Shown: piece by piece, positions 51,518-61,691 of the stretch | Layout of the letters: each line of letters starts with the position of its first letter | How positions within the stretch are numbered: the first letter of the stretch is position 1 | Assembly: GCA_947501445.1 (NCBI GenBank) | Contig: CANMVS010000025.1 | Coordinates: 1 to 64,000 of the forward strand | Direction of reading: 5' to 3' | Length of the DNA: 64,000 nucleotides | Source: an uncultured Rhizobiaceae group bacterium | GTDB taxonomy: Bacteria; Pseudomonadota; Alphaproteobacteria; Rhizobiales; Rhizobiaceae | Notes under the pieces: model-generated | Told to the model about the DNA's origin: nothing | What the model saw: the letters and a program-made list of their open reading frames with translations, nothing else | The model's database searches: none | Made by a program: the position numbers and the translations under genes

Positions 51518-52645
51518 TTGATTGCCATGGCAGTTGCCATGGGATTTGGCCGTTTTGTCTATACGCCTCTTCTACCAGACCTCATGGAAGGCCTGCACCT
51601 GAGCCCTTCGCAGGCGGGGCTAATCGCCTCATCAAATTACGTCGGATATTTGCTGGGGGCCATTCTGGCTTCCTACAGCTGGGCAGCGGGCAAGGAGCGG
51701 TTGATTGTTATAGCAGGTCTTGCTGCAACAACGCTTTTGTTACTGGCTATGCCATTTGCACATGATGTTATCGCGCTATCAATAATTCGGTTCTCGGCAG
51801 GTATCGCCAGCGCATTTGTCATGATTTTTTGCTCAACCATCGTATTCAGCCACTTTGATGCAGCCGGTCGCAATGACCTGCAGGCTATCCATTTTGGCGG
51901 CGTTGGCATTGGTATGGCCCTGTCTTCCGCCCTGGTTATTGCGCTGGTGGCCTATAAGGCGGACTGGCAGTCCGGATGGTATGGTGCCGGTGGCTTTGCA
52001 CTGTTGGGTACCTTGATAGCTGCGATGCTGTTGCGCGCAGATCCGCTGAGAAATGGCGCCAGCAAACGAGAGCCGGCTTTGATCTGGGATCGCCGGTTGG
52101 TATCCATCACCATAGCCTACGGTCTCTTCGGTCTTGGCTACATCGTTACGGCAACCTTTTTGGTCGCCATCGTTCGCGGCGGGCAGACCCAGTCAGTGCT
52201 TGAAGGCTGGGTCTGGCTGGTGACCGGATTGATAGCAGTGCCATCTGTTTTGATCTGGGGCTGGGTTCGCAGACGGTTCGGCCTTGTGACGACATTTATT
52301 GCGGGCTGTATTGTTGAGGCGATTGGGGTTGCGGCCAGTGTTCTGCTGCCCTTGCCGATCGGCCCATTCATTGGCGGTCTTCTTCTTGGATTTACCTTCG
52401 TTGCCGTGACCGCCTATGGTTTGCAGATTGGCCGTGTTCTCGCGCCACAGTCGCCCAGAAGAGCACTGGCCATCATGACAGCGGCCTTTGGAACCGGACA
52501 AATTATTGGACCATTGATTGCCGGTTATCTGGCTGACCTGTCCGGCAATTACACTTCTGGCAGTCTGGTGGCCGCATTGGCTCTTGTGGTCTCGGCACTT
52601 TTCGCCATGATGGCCAGCGGTCACGATAAGGGCACACAAAAGTGA
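51518..52645 (+). CDS. YbfB/YjiJ-family MFS transporter
   Basis: 375 residues from a TTG at 51518. The start is doubtful: the conserved N-terminal stretch (in-frame SVYRLAAGGLIAMAVAMGFG) extends upstream of the TTG with no ATG/GTG before the stop at 51449. An ATG at 51438 in another frame reads MFPIEGPERCPHPPIQKFQF and stops at 51521, so a frameshift or a non-standard start is possible. The family signature is AMGFGRFVYTPLLPDL. About twelve hydrophobic segments follow. Substrate unknown. Confidence 0.82.
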   Translation: MIAMAVAMGFGRFVYTPLLPDLMEGLHLSPSQAGLIASSNYVGYLLGAILASYSWAAGKERLIVIAGLAATTLLLLAMPFAHDVIALSIIRFSAGIASAFVMIFCSTIVFSHFDAAGRNDLQAIHFGGVGIGMALSSALVIALVAYKADWQSGWYGAGGFALLGTLIAAMLLRADPLRNGASKREPALIWDRRLVSITIAYGLFGLGYIVTATFLVAIVRGGQTQSVLEGWVWLVTGLIAVPSVLIWGWVRRRFGLVTTFIAGCIVEAIGVAASVLLPLPIGPFIGGLLLGFTFVAVTAYGLQIGRVLAPQSPRRALAIMTAAFGTGQIIGPLIAGYLADLSGNYTSGSLVAALALVVSALFAMMASGHDKGTQK

Positions 52646-52762
52646 TATGGAAGCTCCACGTTTTGGGCATAAATATCACCACGATGGATTATACAGTCGG
52701 CTGCTTTGGGCGAAATGTTGTCGAAAACAAAATAAAAACGGCTAACACAGCGAGATCGCGAA

Positions 52763-54052
52763 TTGTTCAAATCATTCTTTCCTAATCCCAAGTGGTTTTT
52801 TCTTTCAGCAATAGCCTGGTCACTATCGTGTGCTCTGGTCTGGTATGGTTTCGGAACAGAAATTGGCACTGCAATCGGGTTTGAATTCGCTGCACCGGAT
52901 GCGCCACCTGTCGTCGGCATTCACTATTTCTGGACGCAGAGTTTTTTGTGGTTTTACATCTATTATGCCGTGACAGCGCTGTTGTTTGCAGGGTTCTGGT
53001 ATTGGCTTGAACCGCATCCCTGGTACCGGTGGTCCGTGCTGGTTTCGGCCTTCATTTTGTTTTCGACTTATTTTTCTGTACAGGTTTCAGTGGCGCTCAA
53101 CAATTGGCGCAGACCGTTTTTTGATGATGTGCAAACAGCACTTGGCGGCAGTGACGAAATAACGGCGGGCCGGTTCTATACGCTGATATTGGTGTTCTTT
53201 TTCATTGCGACCATGGCCATTACAGTAGCGGTCATAACGCGCTTTGTCGTCAGCCATTATATTTTCCGCTGGCGAACCGCCATGAATGACTACTACATGT
53301 CCAAATGGGCGGACGTGCGTCATATTGAAGGTGCGTCACAGCGTGTTCAGGAAGACACGATGCGGTTTGCCGGCATCATGGAAAGTCTTGGCGTCAGCAT
53401 GGTCGATGCCATCATGACCTTGTTTGCCTTTCTTCCGGTTTTGTGGAGCCTGTCAAGCTATGTAACAGAGCTTCCAATCGTCGGAGAAATTCCCGCGCCA
53501 TTGTTTACAGCCGCTATATTCTGGGCTTTGTTTGGTACTGTGCTGCTCTCTGTAGTTGGCATCCGTCTGCCTGGTCTGGAATTCAGGAACCAACGTGTCG
53601 AGGCAGCATACCGTAAGGAACTGGTCTATGGTGAAGATGACGCCGAGCGTGCCCAGCCACCCAAGGTAACCGAGCTGTTTGCCAATGTGCGAACCAACTA
53701 TTTTCGCCTTTATTTCAACTATATGTATTTCAATGTCGCCCGTTATTTCTATCTGCAGACGGACAATATTTTTTCCATCATCATTCTCATTCCCACCATT
53801 GCGGCTGCAAAAATTACATTCGGCCTTATGCAGCAGATACTGGCCGCCTTTGGGCAGGTGAGTTCATCCTTTCAATATCTGGTGTATTCCTGGACAACCA
53901 TCGTTGAACTGATGTCAATCTACAAACGGCTTAAAACGTTTGAGGCTGCAATCAGCAATGAACCATTGCCTGACATCGATGCGGAATTTCTCTCACGTAT
54001 TGATTCCACGCTTGATCCGAATGTATCCGATATCAAAACGGAAAAACCGTAA
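52763..54052 (+). CDS. bacA: BacA/SbmA-family peptide uptake transporter
   Basis: 429 residues from a TTG start. The N-terminal [17 protein letters not shown] equals, as I recall, the conserved start of SbmA/BacA, so the TTG is well supported. Six or more membrane segments are visible; further conserved parts are [25 protein letters not shown] and [17 protein letters not shown]. The ATPase domain of ABC relatives is absent, as in all BacA. It imports proline-rich peptides, NCR peptides and bleomycin, and affects very-long-chain fatty acids of lipid A in rhizobia. Hairpin at 54104-54133 follows. Confidence 0.92.
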   Translation: MFKSFFPNPKWFFLSAIAWSLSCALVWYGFGTEIGTAIGFEFAAPDAPPVVGIHYFWTQSFLWFYIYYAVTALLFAGFWYWLEPHPWYRWSVLVSAFILFSTYFSVQVSVALNNWRRPFFDDVQTALGGSDEITAGRFYTLILVFFFIATMAITVAVITRFVVSHYIFRWRTAMNDYYMSKWADVRHIEGASQRVQEDTMRFAGIMESLGVSMVDAIMTLFAFLPVLWSLSSYVTELPIVGEIPAPLFTAAIFWALFGTVLLSVVGIRLPGLEFRNQRVEAAYRKELVYGEDDAERAQPPKVTELFANVRTNYFRLYFNYMYFNVARYFYLQTDNIFSIIILIPTIAAAKITFGLMQQILAAFGQVSSSFQYLVYSWTTIVELMSIYKRLKTFEAAISNEPLPDIDAEFLSRIDSTLDPNVSDIKTEKP

Positions 54053-54103
54053 CACACACTGATTCCAACACAGAGCAATAGGCCTGTATCAGAAGTTTTG
54101 TTG

Positions 54104-54133
54104 CGCCTGACTTTCTCCTGAGAAAGTCAGGCG
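54104..54133 (+). terminator. Strong hairpin after bacA
   Basis: CGCCTGACTTTCTC (54104-54117) and its exact complement (54120-54133) form a 14-bp inverted repeat with almost no loop. Only TTCGTT follows, so the T tract is weak. Confidence 0.6.
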
Positions 54134-54286
54134 TTCGTTGCCAAAACGTGTTATGGCGCTTGAAAGGTGATCGGAATTGTCGCGGGTACTGTGATAATCA
54201 GCACTTCAAATTGGGTTCGATAGCGCCTATATCTGCGGTTGCGCATCTCATGAACAATCATGTCTGTGTTTGGGGAACTGAATCTG

Positions 54287-55228
54287 ATGGACACCAAGGT
54301 TCAACGCAAGTTGACGACGATCCTTGCGGCTGATGCTGCCGGCTACAGCAGCGCGATGGATGCCGATGAGCTGAGTACGCTTGAGGCATTGCGCGCCGCG
54401 CGTGATGTTTTTTCCAAATTCATAACCCGGCACAACGGCCGTATTGCCAATATGGCCGGTGACGGACTGATTGCGGATTTCCCGTCTGTTGTCGAAGCAG
54501 TTCAATGCGCCATCGAGGTGCAGAGCGAGCTTGATGATGAAATCAAACAGGGTGGTCTGCGCTTTCGCATCGGTGTTCATCTTGGTGATGTTCTGGTGGA
54601 TGGTGATGATCTGTTGGGCGAGGGGGTTAACCTGGCTGCCCGGTTGCAATCAATGGCTGAGCCCGGCGGTGTGCTCGTCTCTCAGCAGGTCTATGATCAG
54701 GTTCGATCAAAACTGTCTGTCGGGTTTGAATATCTGGGCGAAAAACGTCCCAAGAATTTTTCTGAAGACGTTCCCGTCTATTGTGTTGCATTTGGCGATG
54801 CTGAAAACCGGACAACTTTTGATCAACATGCATTTGGGCGCAATGCATCAAAATCGGCACCCACCGCACGGCCGGAAGCCGCGCCTGACCATGACACACA
54901 GCCGGACGATGATTTGCGTCACAAGGTTATCCGCCATGCGAAAATTCTGGGCTCAATCTGGATTGGTCTCCTGGCAATCAATCTGCTGACAGGAGCCGGT
55001 TTTTGGGTTCAATGGCCAGGCCTTGCCATGTTGGCAATATTGGCACTTGAAGCATCACCCTTACTGGTAGCCGGCAGATTTGAAAAGAACACCGCACGTG
55101 TCGCTATCACCATTGCCGTCCTGACGCTGATCAATCTGTTTTCCTGGTCAGGAACATTATGGGTTATCTGGCCCGCTGGCGCGCTCATTGTTGTAGAAGT
55201 TATCCGCCAGATAAACAGCAAGAAATGA
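54287..55228 (+). CDS. Class III adenylate/guanylate cyclase with C-terminal membrane domain
   Basis: 313 residues from the ATG at 54287 (GGGGAA upstream); an ATG at 54260 is an alternative. Cyclase domain at about 5-175: KLTTILAADAAGYSSAMDAD (metal Asp), NMAGDGLIADF (second Asp), RFRIGVHLGDVLVDGDDLLGEGVN. A Pro/Asp-rich linker follows, then three or four C-terminal hydrophobic segments (KILGSIWIGLLAINLLTGA, TLINLFSWSGTLWVIWPAGAL). This form, cytosolic cyclase followed by a 2TM-like tail, is frequent in rhizobia. Whether it makes cAMP needs testing. Confidence 0.88.
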   Translation: MDTKVQRKLTTILAADAAGYSSAMDADELSTLEALRAARDVFSKFITRHNGRIANMAGDGLIADFPSVVEAVQCAIEVQSELDDEIKQGGLRFRIGVHLGDVLVDGDDLLGEGVNLAARLQSMAEPGGVLVSQQVYDQVRSKLSVGFEYLGEKRPKNFSEDVPVYCVAFGDAENRTTFDQHAFGRNASKSAPTARPEAAPDHDTQPDDDLRHKVIRHAKILGSIWIGLLAINLLTGAGFWVQWPGLAMLAILALEASPLLVAGRFEKNTARVAITIAVLTLINLFSWSGTLWVIWPAGALIVVEVIRQINSKK

Positions 55229-55246
55229 TCTACAACAAAACCGGGT

Positions 55247-56242
55247 TCAGGCGCCGCCGTCGCCCTTTTTTTGTCTTTTGATTGCCTCCTGATAGGAAAT
55301 GCAATCGACATCCTCCCTCAGGCACACATCACTCACCAGTCTTTCCATGGCACGCCAGTAGGCACCGCCATTCATTTCCACAAAGTGAAATCCGATTTGC
55401 AGCGGTTTGCGTTGTCCATTGTACTGGCTGTCAAATGCGCGGCGAAATGCCTGATAGGTCCGCTCTTCAAAAGCTGCGCTGCGGGCACGATTTTCCAGAC
55501 CACCGGAATGGCGCACAAACAGATTGTAATCCATGGCGATGATACGACGGTTGGCAGGCCCTTCGGGGATTAACGGCAGGTCAAAAGTACTGAAATCTTC
55601 ATAATAGCGGGGCGATACGGGGCCGCGCGAAACGCCGCTCGCATCATAGGTGTAGCCGGTCTGTTTCAACGCAGCCGTCAAATTGCCATTTGTCGAAAGA
55701 TAGGGCGCGCGAAACCCGACAATTTCACTGTCCACAAACCGGCGCCATTGTGCTGGTTCGAAATCGCCCGCTTTGATACCCGTCCAGGCGTTTGCAAGAA
55801 TAGTGTCAAAAGCTTCAAATTCGGCGACCCAGTCATTCCTGCTCCAGTTCTTGCCATCGAAATGGCCGCACCCATGGCTGGCGATCTCGTGGCCATTTTC
55901 GCGTGCATTCCAGATATATTCCAGCCGTTGCCTGACATCATCCCGGTTTTCACCGAACCCGACATTGGAGCGCCCGCTACGCTGACCGGGCGCGCGGTAA
56001 TCAAGACGCTGGTCTCTTGTCATGGCGAATGTGCAGGAAAGAAAATAGGTGAATTTGGCACCTGTGCGGGCGGCAATGGAAAGACTTTTCTCCCATAGAG
56101 AATTGTCATGGGCGCCGTCAAAGGAGATGATCAGCAGCTGTTTTTGCGCGCTATCGCCTGATCGGGCGAACGGCGCCATCGAACTGATCATGATTGCGGT
56201 TGCAATCAGCAGGTGCGGTAGCGACTTTAATTTTCTTCGCAT
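55247..56242 (-). CDS. Secreted polysaccharide deacetylase (NodB homology) protein
   Basis: 331 residues from the ATG at 56242. Signal peptide (LLIATAIMISSMAPFARSG). NodB domain: catalytic SFDGAHD (motif 1, Asp pair reduced to D-x-x-x-D), ASHGCGHFDG (motif 2 His-x-x-x-His), GFRAPYLSTNG (motif 3 Arg) and later FHFVEMNGG. All catalytic blocks are present with small changes. Likely de-N-acetylates an extracellular or wall polysaccharide. It is convergent with the cyclase gene. Confidence 0.85.
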   Translation of the reverse strand: MRRKLKSLPHLLIATAIMISSMAPFARSGDSAQKQLLIISFDGAHDNSLWEKSLSIAARTGAKFTYFLSCTFAMTRDQRLDYRAPGQRSGRSNVGFGENRDDVRQRLEYIWNARENGHEIASHGCGHFDGKNWSRNDWVAEFEAFDTILANAWTGIKAGDFEPAQWRRFVDSEIVGFRAPYLSTNGNLTAALKQTGYTYDASGVSRGPVSPRYYEDFSTFDLPLIPEGPANRRIIAMDYNLFVRHSGGLENRARSAAFEERTYQAFRRAFDSQYNGQRKPLQIGFHFVEMNGGAYWRAMERLVSDVCLREDVDCISYQEAIKRQKKGDGGA

Positions 56243-56419
56243 CAAGTGGGACCTGATTAATTTTCGGTTCTGGCGCTTGCATTCCTGTCAAACTGCTACG
56301 GACGGCAAATTACACAATTCACGCATATATTGCAGGCATTCATAATTTAGTGAAGAGACTAACGTGGATCAGCCCGCTTGTTGGATGAATTTGGATCACT
56401 TTGGTGTGTGGAGAATCAT

Positions 56420-56752
56420 TCAGGAAGCACAGGCCACACATTTCTCGGCCATTGGGTCTATTTCAAGGCGACCATCGGGGATCTCCGCATCACATTCTGT
56501 GCAATATCCGTAATCTTCCTGTCGGATGCGTCGTTCGGCCATTTCAATGCGCAACAGATCACGCTGCCGCTGGCGTTCTTGAGCTTCTGCCATCGCTTGC
56601 TGTTGCATGGAATCCATGCGCGATAAACGACCGACAGCCTGCTGATCCAGCATTACTGTGGAACGTGCTTCTTCCGAGAGCTTCGACATTTCCTCAAGCT
56701 CTGTGCGGCGAGCCGCAAGGCGCTTTCTTGCAATTTCAAGATCAATAGCCAT
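56420..56752 (-). CDS. TraR/DksA-family zinc-finger protein
   Basis: 110 residues. A coiled-coil N-terminal part (LAARRTELEEMSKLSEEARSTV ... MAEAQERQRQRDLLRIEMAERRI) is followed by a C4 zinc finger (YCTECDAEI ... KCVACAS). Shorter than DksA (about 150) and close to the short DksA-like/TraR group. It probably binds the secondary channel of RNA polymerase. The DxxDxA tip motif of DksA is not evident, so activity may differ. Confidence 0.88.
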   Translation of the reverse strand: MAIDLEIARKRLAARRTELEEMSKLSEEARSTVMLDQQAVGRLSRMDSMQQQAMAEAQERQRQRDLLRIEMAERRIRQEDYGYCTECDAEIPDGRLEIDPMAEKCVACAS

Positions 56753-56957
56753 GTTGGTATGCTAGGTCTGCAGTTGAACGGATGCAAGGCCGGTCTGAAC
56801 GTGTGTTTTTTGCTTTTTATTGCAACAGTATGAAAGCACAATGCGGATTCGTTGTCCGGACTGAGAGGCTTGCTGCCTGCGCGTGCGGGACGAGGAAACT
56901 TGGCACTAGCCGTGCGTATTTGTGCAACGGCCTGCGCAACTGGAAAGAGGAGCAAAT

Positions 56958-57542
56958 ATGGTCTGGCTGATATTGGGTATCGTGGTTTTTCTTGGCATAC
57001 ATTCGGTCAGGATTGTCGCACCGGCGATGCGACAGCAGATAATAGCGCAAAGAGGTGAGGGGTTCTGGAAGGGCAGCTACTCACTGATATCCATCATTGG
57101 CTTTGTGATCATCATTTGGGGCTTTTCACTGGCACGTCTGGAAGGGCCGCAGCTTTTTATCCCACCTGTTTGGGGGACCCACGTTACGCTTTTGCTGATG
57201 TTGTTTTCTTTTATTTTGCTGATGGCATCCAACCTGCCGGCTGGCAGGATTAAGGCGGCAACAAAACATCCCATGCTTGTGGCGATCCAGCTTTGGGCTT
57301 TTGGTCATCTGCTCGCCAACGGTGATCTGGCATCCGTTATCCTGTTTGGCAGCTTTTTGGTGTGGTCAGTGTTCGACCGGATCTCTGAAAACCGGCGCGT
57401 GCCTGCCGATGACCCTTCGTCAAAACCGGCCCCCGCCATTCGCAATGATGTGATTGCCATCGTTGTCGGCGCTGTAATCTATGTATTGTTTGTGTGGAAA
57501 CTTCATCTTTGGCTCATTGGTGTTGCACCTGTTGCCGTGTAA
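56958..57542 (+). CDS. NnrU-family membrane protein
   Basis: 194 residues from the ATG at 56958 with GAGGAG upstream. About five or six hydrophobic segments; motifs WLILGIVVFLGIHSVRIVAP, GSYSLISIIGFVIIIWGF and KHPMLVAIQLWAFGHLLANGD are typical of NnrU. Members are linked with denitrification and with isoprenoid or haem metabolism. The gene order NnrU, TPR protein, Der is familiar from Rhizobiales chromosomes. Confidence 0.88.
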   Translation: MVWLILGIVVFLGIHSVRIVAPAMRQQIIAQRGEGFWKGSYSLISIIGFVIIIWGFSLARLEGPQLFIPPVWGTHVTLLLMLFSFILLMASNLPAGRIKAATKHPMLVAIQLWAFGHLLANGDLASVILFGSFLVWSVFDRISENRRVPADDPSSKPAPAIRNDVIAIVVGAVIYVLFVWKLHLWLIGVAPVAV

Positions 57543-57679
57543 ATGACAGTGAATTCGTCAAAATTGACATTTCCCCTTACATGCGCCGTAAAATCGGCTA
57601 CAAGGCCGCCTGAAACAATAAAAATGTGCCTGGACCTGTTCCGGCACGGAGCTGAGGGCCGGCAAAGCCGGTAGCATAT

Positions 57680-58354
57680 ATGTCAGACGATAGTTTTATC
57701 CGTGAAGTAGATGACGAGCTGCGCTCCGACAGGATGCGCGGTGTCTGGTCCAGATTTGGCAAATACATCATTGCTGCCGCAGTCCTGGTTGTGCTTGGTA
57801 CCGCCGCTGACCGCGGCTACGACTATTGGAAAAAGTCCCAGGCATCCAAATCAGGTGATGCCTTCCTGGCTGCCTTGACATTGGCACGCGATGGCCAACA
57901 GGATCAGGCCCTTGCTGCACTGAGGCAACTTGAGCAAAACGGGTTTGGTGCCTATTCGGTCCTGGCGCGCATGCGTGCTGCAACCGTCCTTGCTGATCAG
58001 GGTGATTTTCAGACTGCTATTTCGGATTTTTCCACCATTGGAAATGACAATGGTGTACCCGCCGCGATACGCGACATTGCCCGAATTCGCGCAGGCTACC
58101 TTCTCGTCGACCACGGCTCTTACGAAGATGTTGCGACACAGGTTGAAGTTTTGAGCGGTGGCGACAACCCAATGCGTCACTCAGCCCGCGAAGCCCTTGG
58201 CCTTGCTGCATGGAAAGCCAATGATTTTACCCGGGCGCGAGAATGGTTCGATTTGATAGCAGGCGATAATGGTGTGCCGGGCGGGATTTCCCAAAGGGCC
58301 GGTGTCATGCTTGATATTATAACTGCCAGCGGAAAGGCCGGAGCGCAGTCCTGA
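57680..58354 (+). CDS. Inner-membrane TPR-repeat protein (YfgM-like)
   Basis: 224 residues. One membrane anchor (YIIAAAVLVVLGTAADRGYDYW, about 27-48) after a cytosolic N-terminus with Ser-Asp-Asp-Ser, then TPR-like helices (RDGQQDQALAALRQLEQNGFG, ARMRAATVLADQGDFQTAISDF, AREALGLAAWKANDFTRAREWFD). The arrangement matches YfgM/DUF2133-type proteins that precede Der in many bacteria. It may assist outer-membrane or periplasmic folding with SecYEG; inference from family. Confidence 0.85.
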   Translation: MSDDSFIREVDDELRSDRMRGVWSRFGKYIIAAAVLVVLGTAADRGYDYWKKSQASKSGDAFLAALTLARDGQQDQALAALRQLEQNGFGAYSVLARMRAATVLADQGDFQTAISDFSTIGNDNGVPAAIRDIARIRAGYLLVDHGSYEDVATQVEVLSGGDNPMRHSAREALGLAAWKANDFTRAREWFDLIAGDNGVPGGISQRAGVMLDIITASGKAGAQS

Positions 58355-58393
58355 CGGATCTGCGCTGGCCGTCAACACGACGAGGATGCCCGC

Positions 58394-59806
58394 ATGAGTT
58401 TTACTGTAGCCATCGTCGGGCGACCCAATGTTGGAAAATCGACCCTTTTTAACCGCCTTGCCGGCCGCAAGCTTGCGCTTGTTGATGACACACCCGGCGT
58501 TACCCGCGACCGGCGTCCTGGCGACGCGCGGCTGGTTGATCTGAAATTTGGCATCATCGACACGGCCGGTCTGGAAGAAACCGGACCGGATACACTCGAA
58601 GGCCGTATGCGCGAGCAAACCGAAGCGGCGATTGATGAAGCCGATATCACACTGTTTGTCATTGATGCAAAACTTGGTCTGACGCCAGCAGATGAAACCC
58701 TGGCAACGATCCTTCGAAAGCGCGGCAAACCAGTTGTTCTGGTGGCCAATAAGGCAGAATCGCGCGGTGCTGAGTCCGGTCTTTATGATGCCTATCGGCT
58801 GGGGCTGGGTGATGCCTGTCCGATTTCAGCTGAGCACGGGCAGGGCATGCTGGATTTGCGCGATGCCATCGTTGGGGTGATCGGCGAAGAGCGTGCCTTT
58901 GCAGATAGTAATGAAGAGGCAGAGACTGACGTCGAGCTTCTGGAAGAAATCGACGAAGATGCCATTCCGGAATATGACAATACCAAACCTTTGCGTGTTG
59001 CGATTGTTGGCCGGCCCAATGCGGGTAAATCCACACTGATCAACCGATTTTTGGGACAGGAGCGATTGCTGACCGGGCCTGAGGCTGGCATCACCCGCGA
59101 TTCCATTTCGGTTGAGTGGGAATGGCAGGGCCGCAAGATCAAGATGTTCGATACGGCCGGTATGCGCCGTAAATCACGCGTTCAGGAAAAACTTGAGAAA
59201 TTGTCTGTGGCGGATGCTTTGCGGGCAATCCGGTTTGCAGAGGTCGTGGTCATTGTGCTTGATGCGGATATTCCGTTTGAGAAACAGGATCTGCAGATTG
59301 CCGACCTTGTTATCCGTGAAGGCAGGGCACCCGTTATCGTTTTCAATAAATGGGATATGATCGAAGACCGCCAGGAAGCACTGACCGACCTTCGTGAAAA
59401 GACAACCCGCCTGTTGCCTCAGGTGCGCGGCATTCGCGCAGTACCCGTCTCCGGTCTGACAGGTGATGGTCTTGAAAACCTGATGAAGAATGTCATTGAG
59501 ACGCATAAAACCTGGAACCAGAGAATTCCCACTGCCAAGCTGAACCGCTGGCTGGATATGATGCAGGTTCAGCATCCGCCACCGGCCGTTTCGGGGCGTC
59601 GAATTCGCATGAAGTACATGACGCAGATCAAGGCCCGTCCGCCCGGCTTTGTCATTTCCTGTACACGCCCCGAGGCCTTGCCGGAGTCATACACCCGTTA
59701 TCTGATTAATGGCATGCGGGAAGATTTCAATCTGCCGGGTGTGCCGATCCGCATCTCGATGCGCAAGGGTGACAACCCGTTTGCGCCAAAGAAGAAGCGG
59801 CGTTAA
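58394..59806 (+). CDS. der: Ribosome biogenesis GTPase Der (EngA)
   Basis: 470 residues with two tandem GTPase domains. G1 copies are [14 protein letters not shown] and [15 protein letters not shown]3 copies are DTAGLEE and DTAGMRRK; G4 copies are NKAES and NKWDM. The C-terminal KH-like domain ends in PFAPKKKRR, the usual basic tail. Required for 50S assembly. It follows the TPR gene by 39 nt. Confidence 0.96.
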   Translation: MSFTVAIVGRPNVGKSTLFNRLAGRKLALVDDTPGVTRDRRPGDARLVDLKFGIIDTAGLEETGPDTLEGRMREQTEAAIDEADITLFVIDAKLGLTPADETLATILRKRGKPVVLVANKAESRGAESGLYDAYRLGLGDACPISAEHGQGMLDLRDAIVGVIGEERAFADSNEEAETDVELLEEIDEDAIPEYDNTKPLRVAIVGRPNAGKSTLINRFLGQERLLTGPEAGITRDSISVEWEWQGRKIKMFDTAGMRRKSRVQEKLEKLSVADALRAIRFAEVVVIVLDADIPFEKQDLQIADLVIREGRAPVIVFNKWDMIEDRQEALTDLREKTTRLLPQVRGIRAVPVSGLTGDGLENLMKNVIETHKTWNQRIPTAKLNRWLDMMQVQHPPPAVSGRRIRMKYMTQIKARPPGFVISCTRPEALPESYTRYLINGMREDFNLPGVPIRISMRKGDNPFAPKKKRR

Positions 59807-59996
59807 CGCATAGGTTGCTTGCCGGTTTTGCGGCCAGGAATGCCTCTATTGGGGGCATGTGCCTGTACATTCGCGTCAGTGTCTCAACCGTGAAACAATT
59901 CTTTATCGCTTGACCACAATTAGTTGCTGCTGTGCCCAATTAACGCTCCATAAAGGTTAATAGTCCATCATCACTGACAAATGTGTTTCAGTCTGT

Positions 59997-61193
59997 GTGC
60001 TGTGGAGTAGAGTATTGCGTTCAAGTTTAGTCTCTTTTGGCCAACGTGCGGCTGTTGACCGTCGTTGGTGCGCACCCGTCCTGTTCGGGGCCGCCGCATT
60101 TTTCGTTTCCACATCGACCATTGCCTATTCAGACATGGCCAGTCTTATGTCTGGCGCCCAAAGCGGCAAGGCACGCTGGCAGACCTATCTGGTGGATGCA
60201 CCAGCCGGTTCAATCCACTCGGTTGAAATGGCGTTCCTGGATCAAACCACAACAGGTTCGACACTGGATGGAGCAGGGATCAAAACGGCAGATGGCAAGA
60301 CCGTCGCCTTTCGTGCAAAGCGTACAGCCAAAAACACAACGCCGGATGAGCAGCGCGTAACCCGGAACCAAAAGCGAGGCCGGGTAACTTCGGTACTGCC
60401 TGTTGCACCGCCGAAGGATTTTTCTGCCGGATCCGTCCTTGAGCGCTCCAGCATGATCTTAAAACCCACCGATGCCGAACACACGGAAATGACCTTTGTC
60501 AAACCGAGTATCAAAGGCAAGGAAGTTGAAATCGCGACTGCATTTCACCGCCGGCCCAGCGATAATGGCAATTCGGGCCTGCCTGTTATGCTGGCAAGTC
60601 TTGTAACCAATGACACGCCGGATATTTTGGCAACAGCCTATGCGCCGGTTGAACCCGATTATGCAAGCAAGTCACCATTTTCGTCGCTTTTGAAAGATGA
60701 GAAAAAACAGGGACGTTTCTTCCCACCCATCCCCAAAAACGATCACGCCTGGGCCGGAGACGCCTTGCCTGCCTATGTTTTTTCGTCCCGTGAGCAACAA
60801 TGTCTGGCGTCAGGTATCTATTTTGAAGCCCGCGGAGAACCGGTGAAGGGCCAGGCCGCCGTGGCGCAGGTCATTCTCAATCGTGTCAGAAACCCTGCCT
60901 ATCCAAACCGTATTTGCGGCGTGGTTTATCAAAACAAACGCTGGCGCAACCGCTGTCAATTCTCATTTGCCTGTGATGGTGTGCGGGACCGTGTTCATTC
61001 GAAGAAGAACTGGTCGGTTGCCACGGATGTGGCCATGGCGGTAACAGCCGGAAAAATCTGGTTGGATCAGGTTGGATCCTCCACCCACTACCACGCGGTT
61101 TATGTGCGGCCAAAATGGGCCCGCTCCATGAAGCGGGTTGGCCGAATTGGCCTGCACATTTTCTACCGCACCTATGGTGGCGGCTGGAGCTGA
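59997..61193 (+). CDS. SleB-type cell-wall hydrolase
   Basis: 398 residues from a GTG at 59997; no ribosome-binding site is obvious. N-terminal membrane anchor or signal ([17 protein letters not shown], about 30-47), then a long low-complexity periplasmic linker, then a C-terminal hydrolase-2 domain from about 265: [31 protein letters not shown] and [16 protein letters not shown] and [13 protein letters not shown]. The catalytic Glu is probably that of FEARGE. Lytic transglycosylase-like role in peptidoglycan turnover. Similar proteins lie near der in related bacteria. Confidence 0.88.
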   Translation: MLWSRVLRSSLVSFGQRAAVDRRWCAPVLFGAAAFFVSTSTIAYSDMASLMSGAQSGKARWQTYLVDAPAGSIHSVEMAFLDQTTTGSTLDGAGIKTADGKTVAFRAKRTAKNTTPDEQRVTRNQKRGRVTSVLPVAPPKDFSAGSVLERSSMILKPTDAEHTEMTFVKPSIKGKEVEIATAFHRRPSDNGNSGLPVMLASLVTNDTPDILATAYAPVEPDYASKSPFSSLLKDEKKQGRFFPPIPKNDHAWAGDALPAYVFSSREQQCLASGIYFEARGEPVKGQAAVAQVILNRVRNPAYPNRICGVVYQNKRWRNRCQFSFACDGVRDRVHSKKNWSVATDVAMAVTAGKIWLDQVGSSTHYHAVYVRPKWARSMKRVGRIGLHIFYRTYGGGWS

Positions 61194-61207
61194 AGCAAAC
61201 AGAAACT

Positions 61208-61663
61208 CTAGGTTTCAATCTGTGCATCGGGTTGCATTCGAAACCCGACCGCAAGTCGGTTCCAAACATTGATGGTTCCGATCGCAACAGTTAGTTTGGT
61301 GCATTCCTCATCGGTGAAATGGGCGCGCAGTTCCTGGTAATCTGCATCTGGCGCGCCGGTCGCACCGAGGTTTGTCAGCGCTTCGGTCCAGCCAAGCAAT
61401 GCGCGCTCCCTGGGGGAATAGATGGCAGCTTCCCGCCAGACACAAACCAGCGCAATCCACTGTTCGCTCAGGCCGTCCTTTCGGGCTTCTCTCGTGTGCA
61501 TGTCAACGCAATAGACACAGCCATTGATCTGTGAGGCACGAAGCTTCAGCAGATGGATGAGATTTGGATCGAGACCGGATTTGGTTGAGACATAATTTTC
61601 AAGTGCGAAAACGGCCTGAATGGCGTCGGGTGCGGCATTTACATAGTCAAGTCGGGTTTCCAT
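61208..61663 (-). CDS. AhpD-like carboxymuconolactone-decarboxylase-family protein
   Basis: 151 residues. The AhpD active-site motif is INGCVYCVDMHTREAR (Cys-x-x-Cys followed by His). The N-terminal part reads FALENYVSTKSGLDPNLIHLLKLRASQ, the C-terminal RAHFTDEECTKLTVAIGTINVWNRLAVGFR. Likely an alkylhydroperoxidase-type redox protein. It follows an iron-sulfur-type Rrf2 regulator by 28 nt and is probably regulated by it, suggesting an oxidative or nitrosative stress role. Confidence 0.9.
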   Translation of the reverse strand: METRLDYVNAAPDAIQAVFALENYVSTKSGLDPNLIHLLKLRASQINGCVYCVDMHTREARKDGLSEQWIALVCVWREAAIYSPRERALLGWTEALTNLGATGAPDADYQELRAHFTDEECTKLTVAIGTINVWNRLAVGFRMQPDAQIET

Positions 61664-61691
61664 GGACGTTCCTTTTGCCTGTTCAACAATG

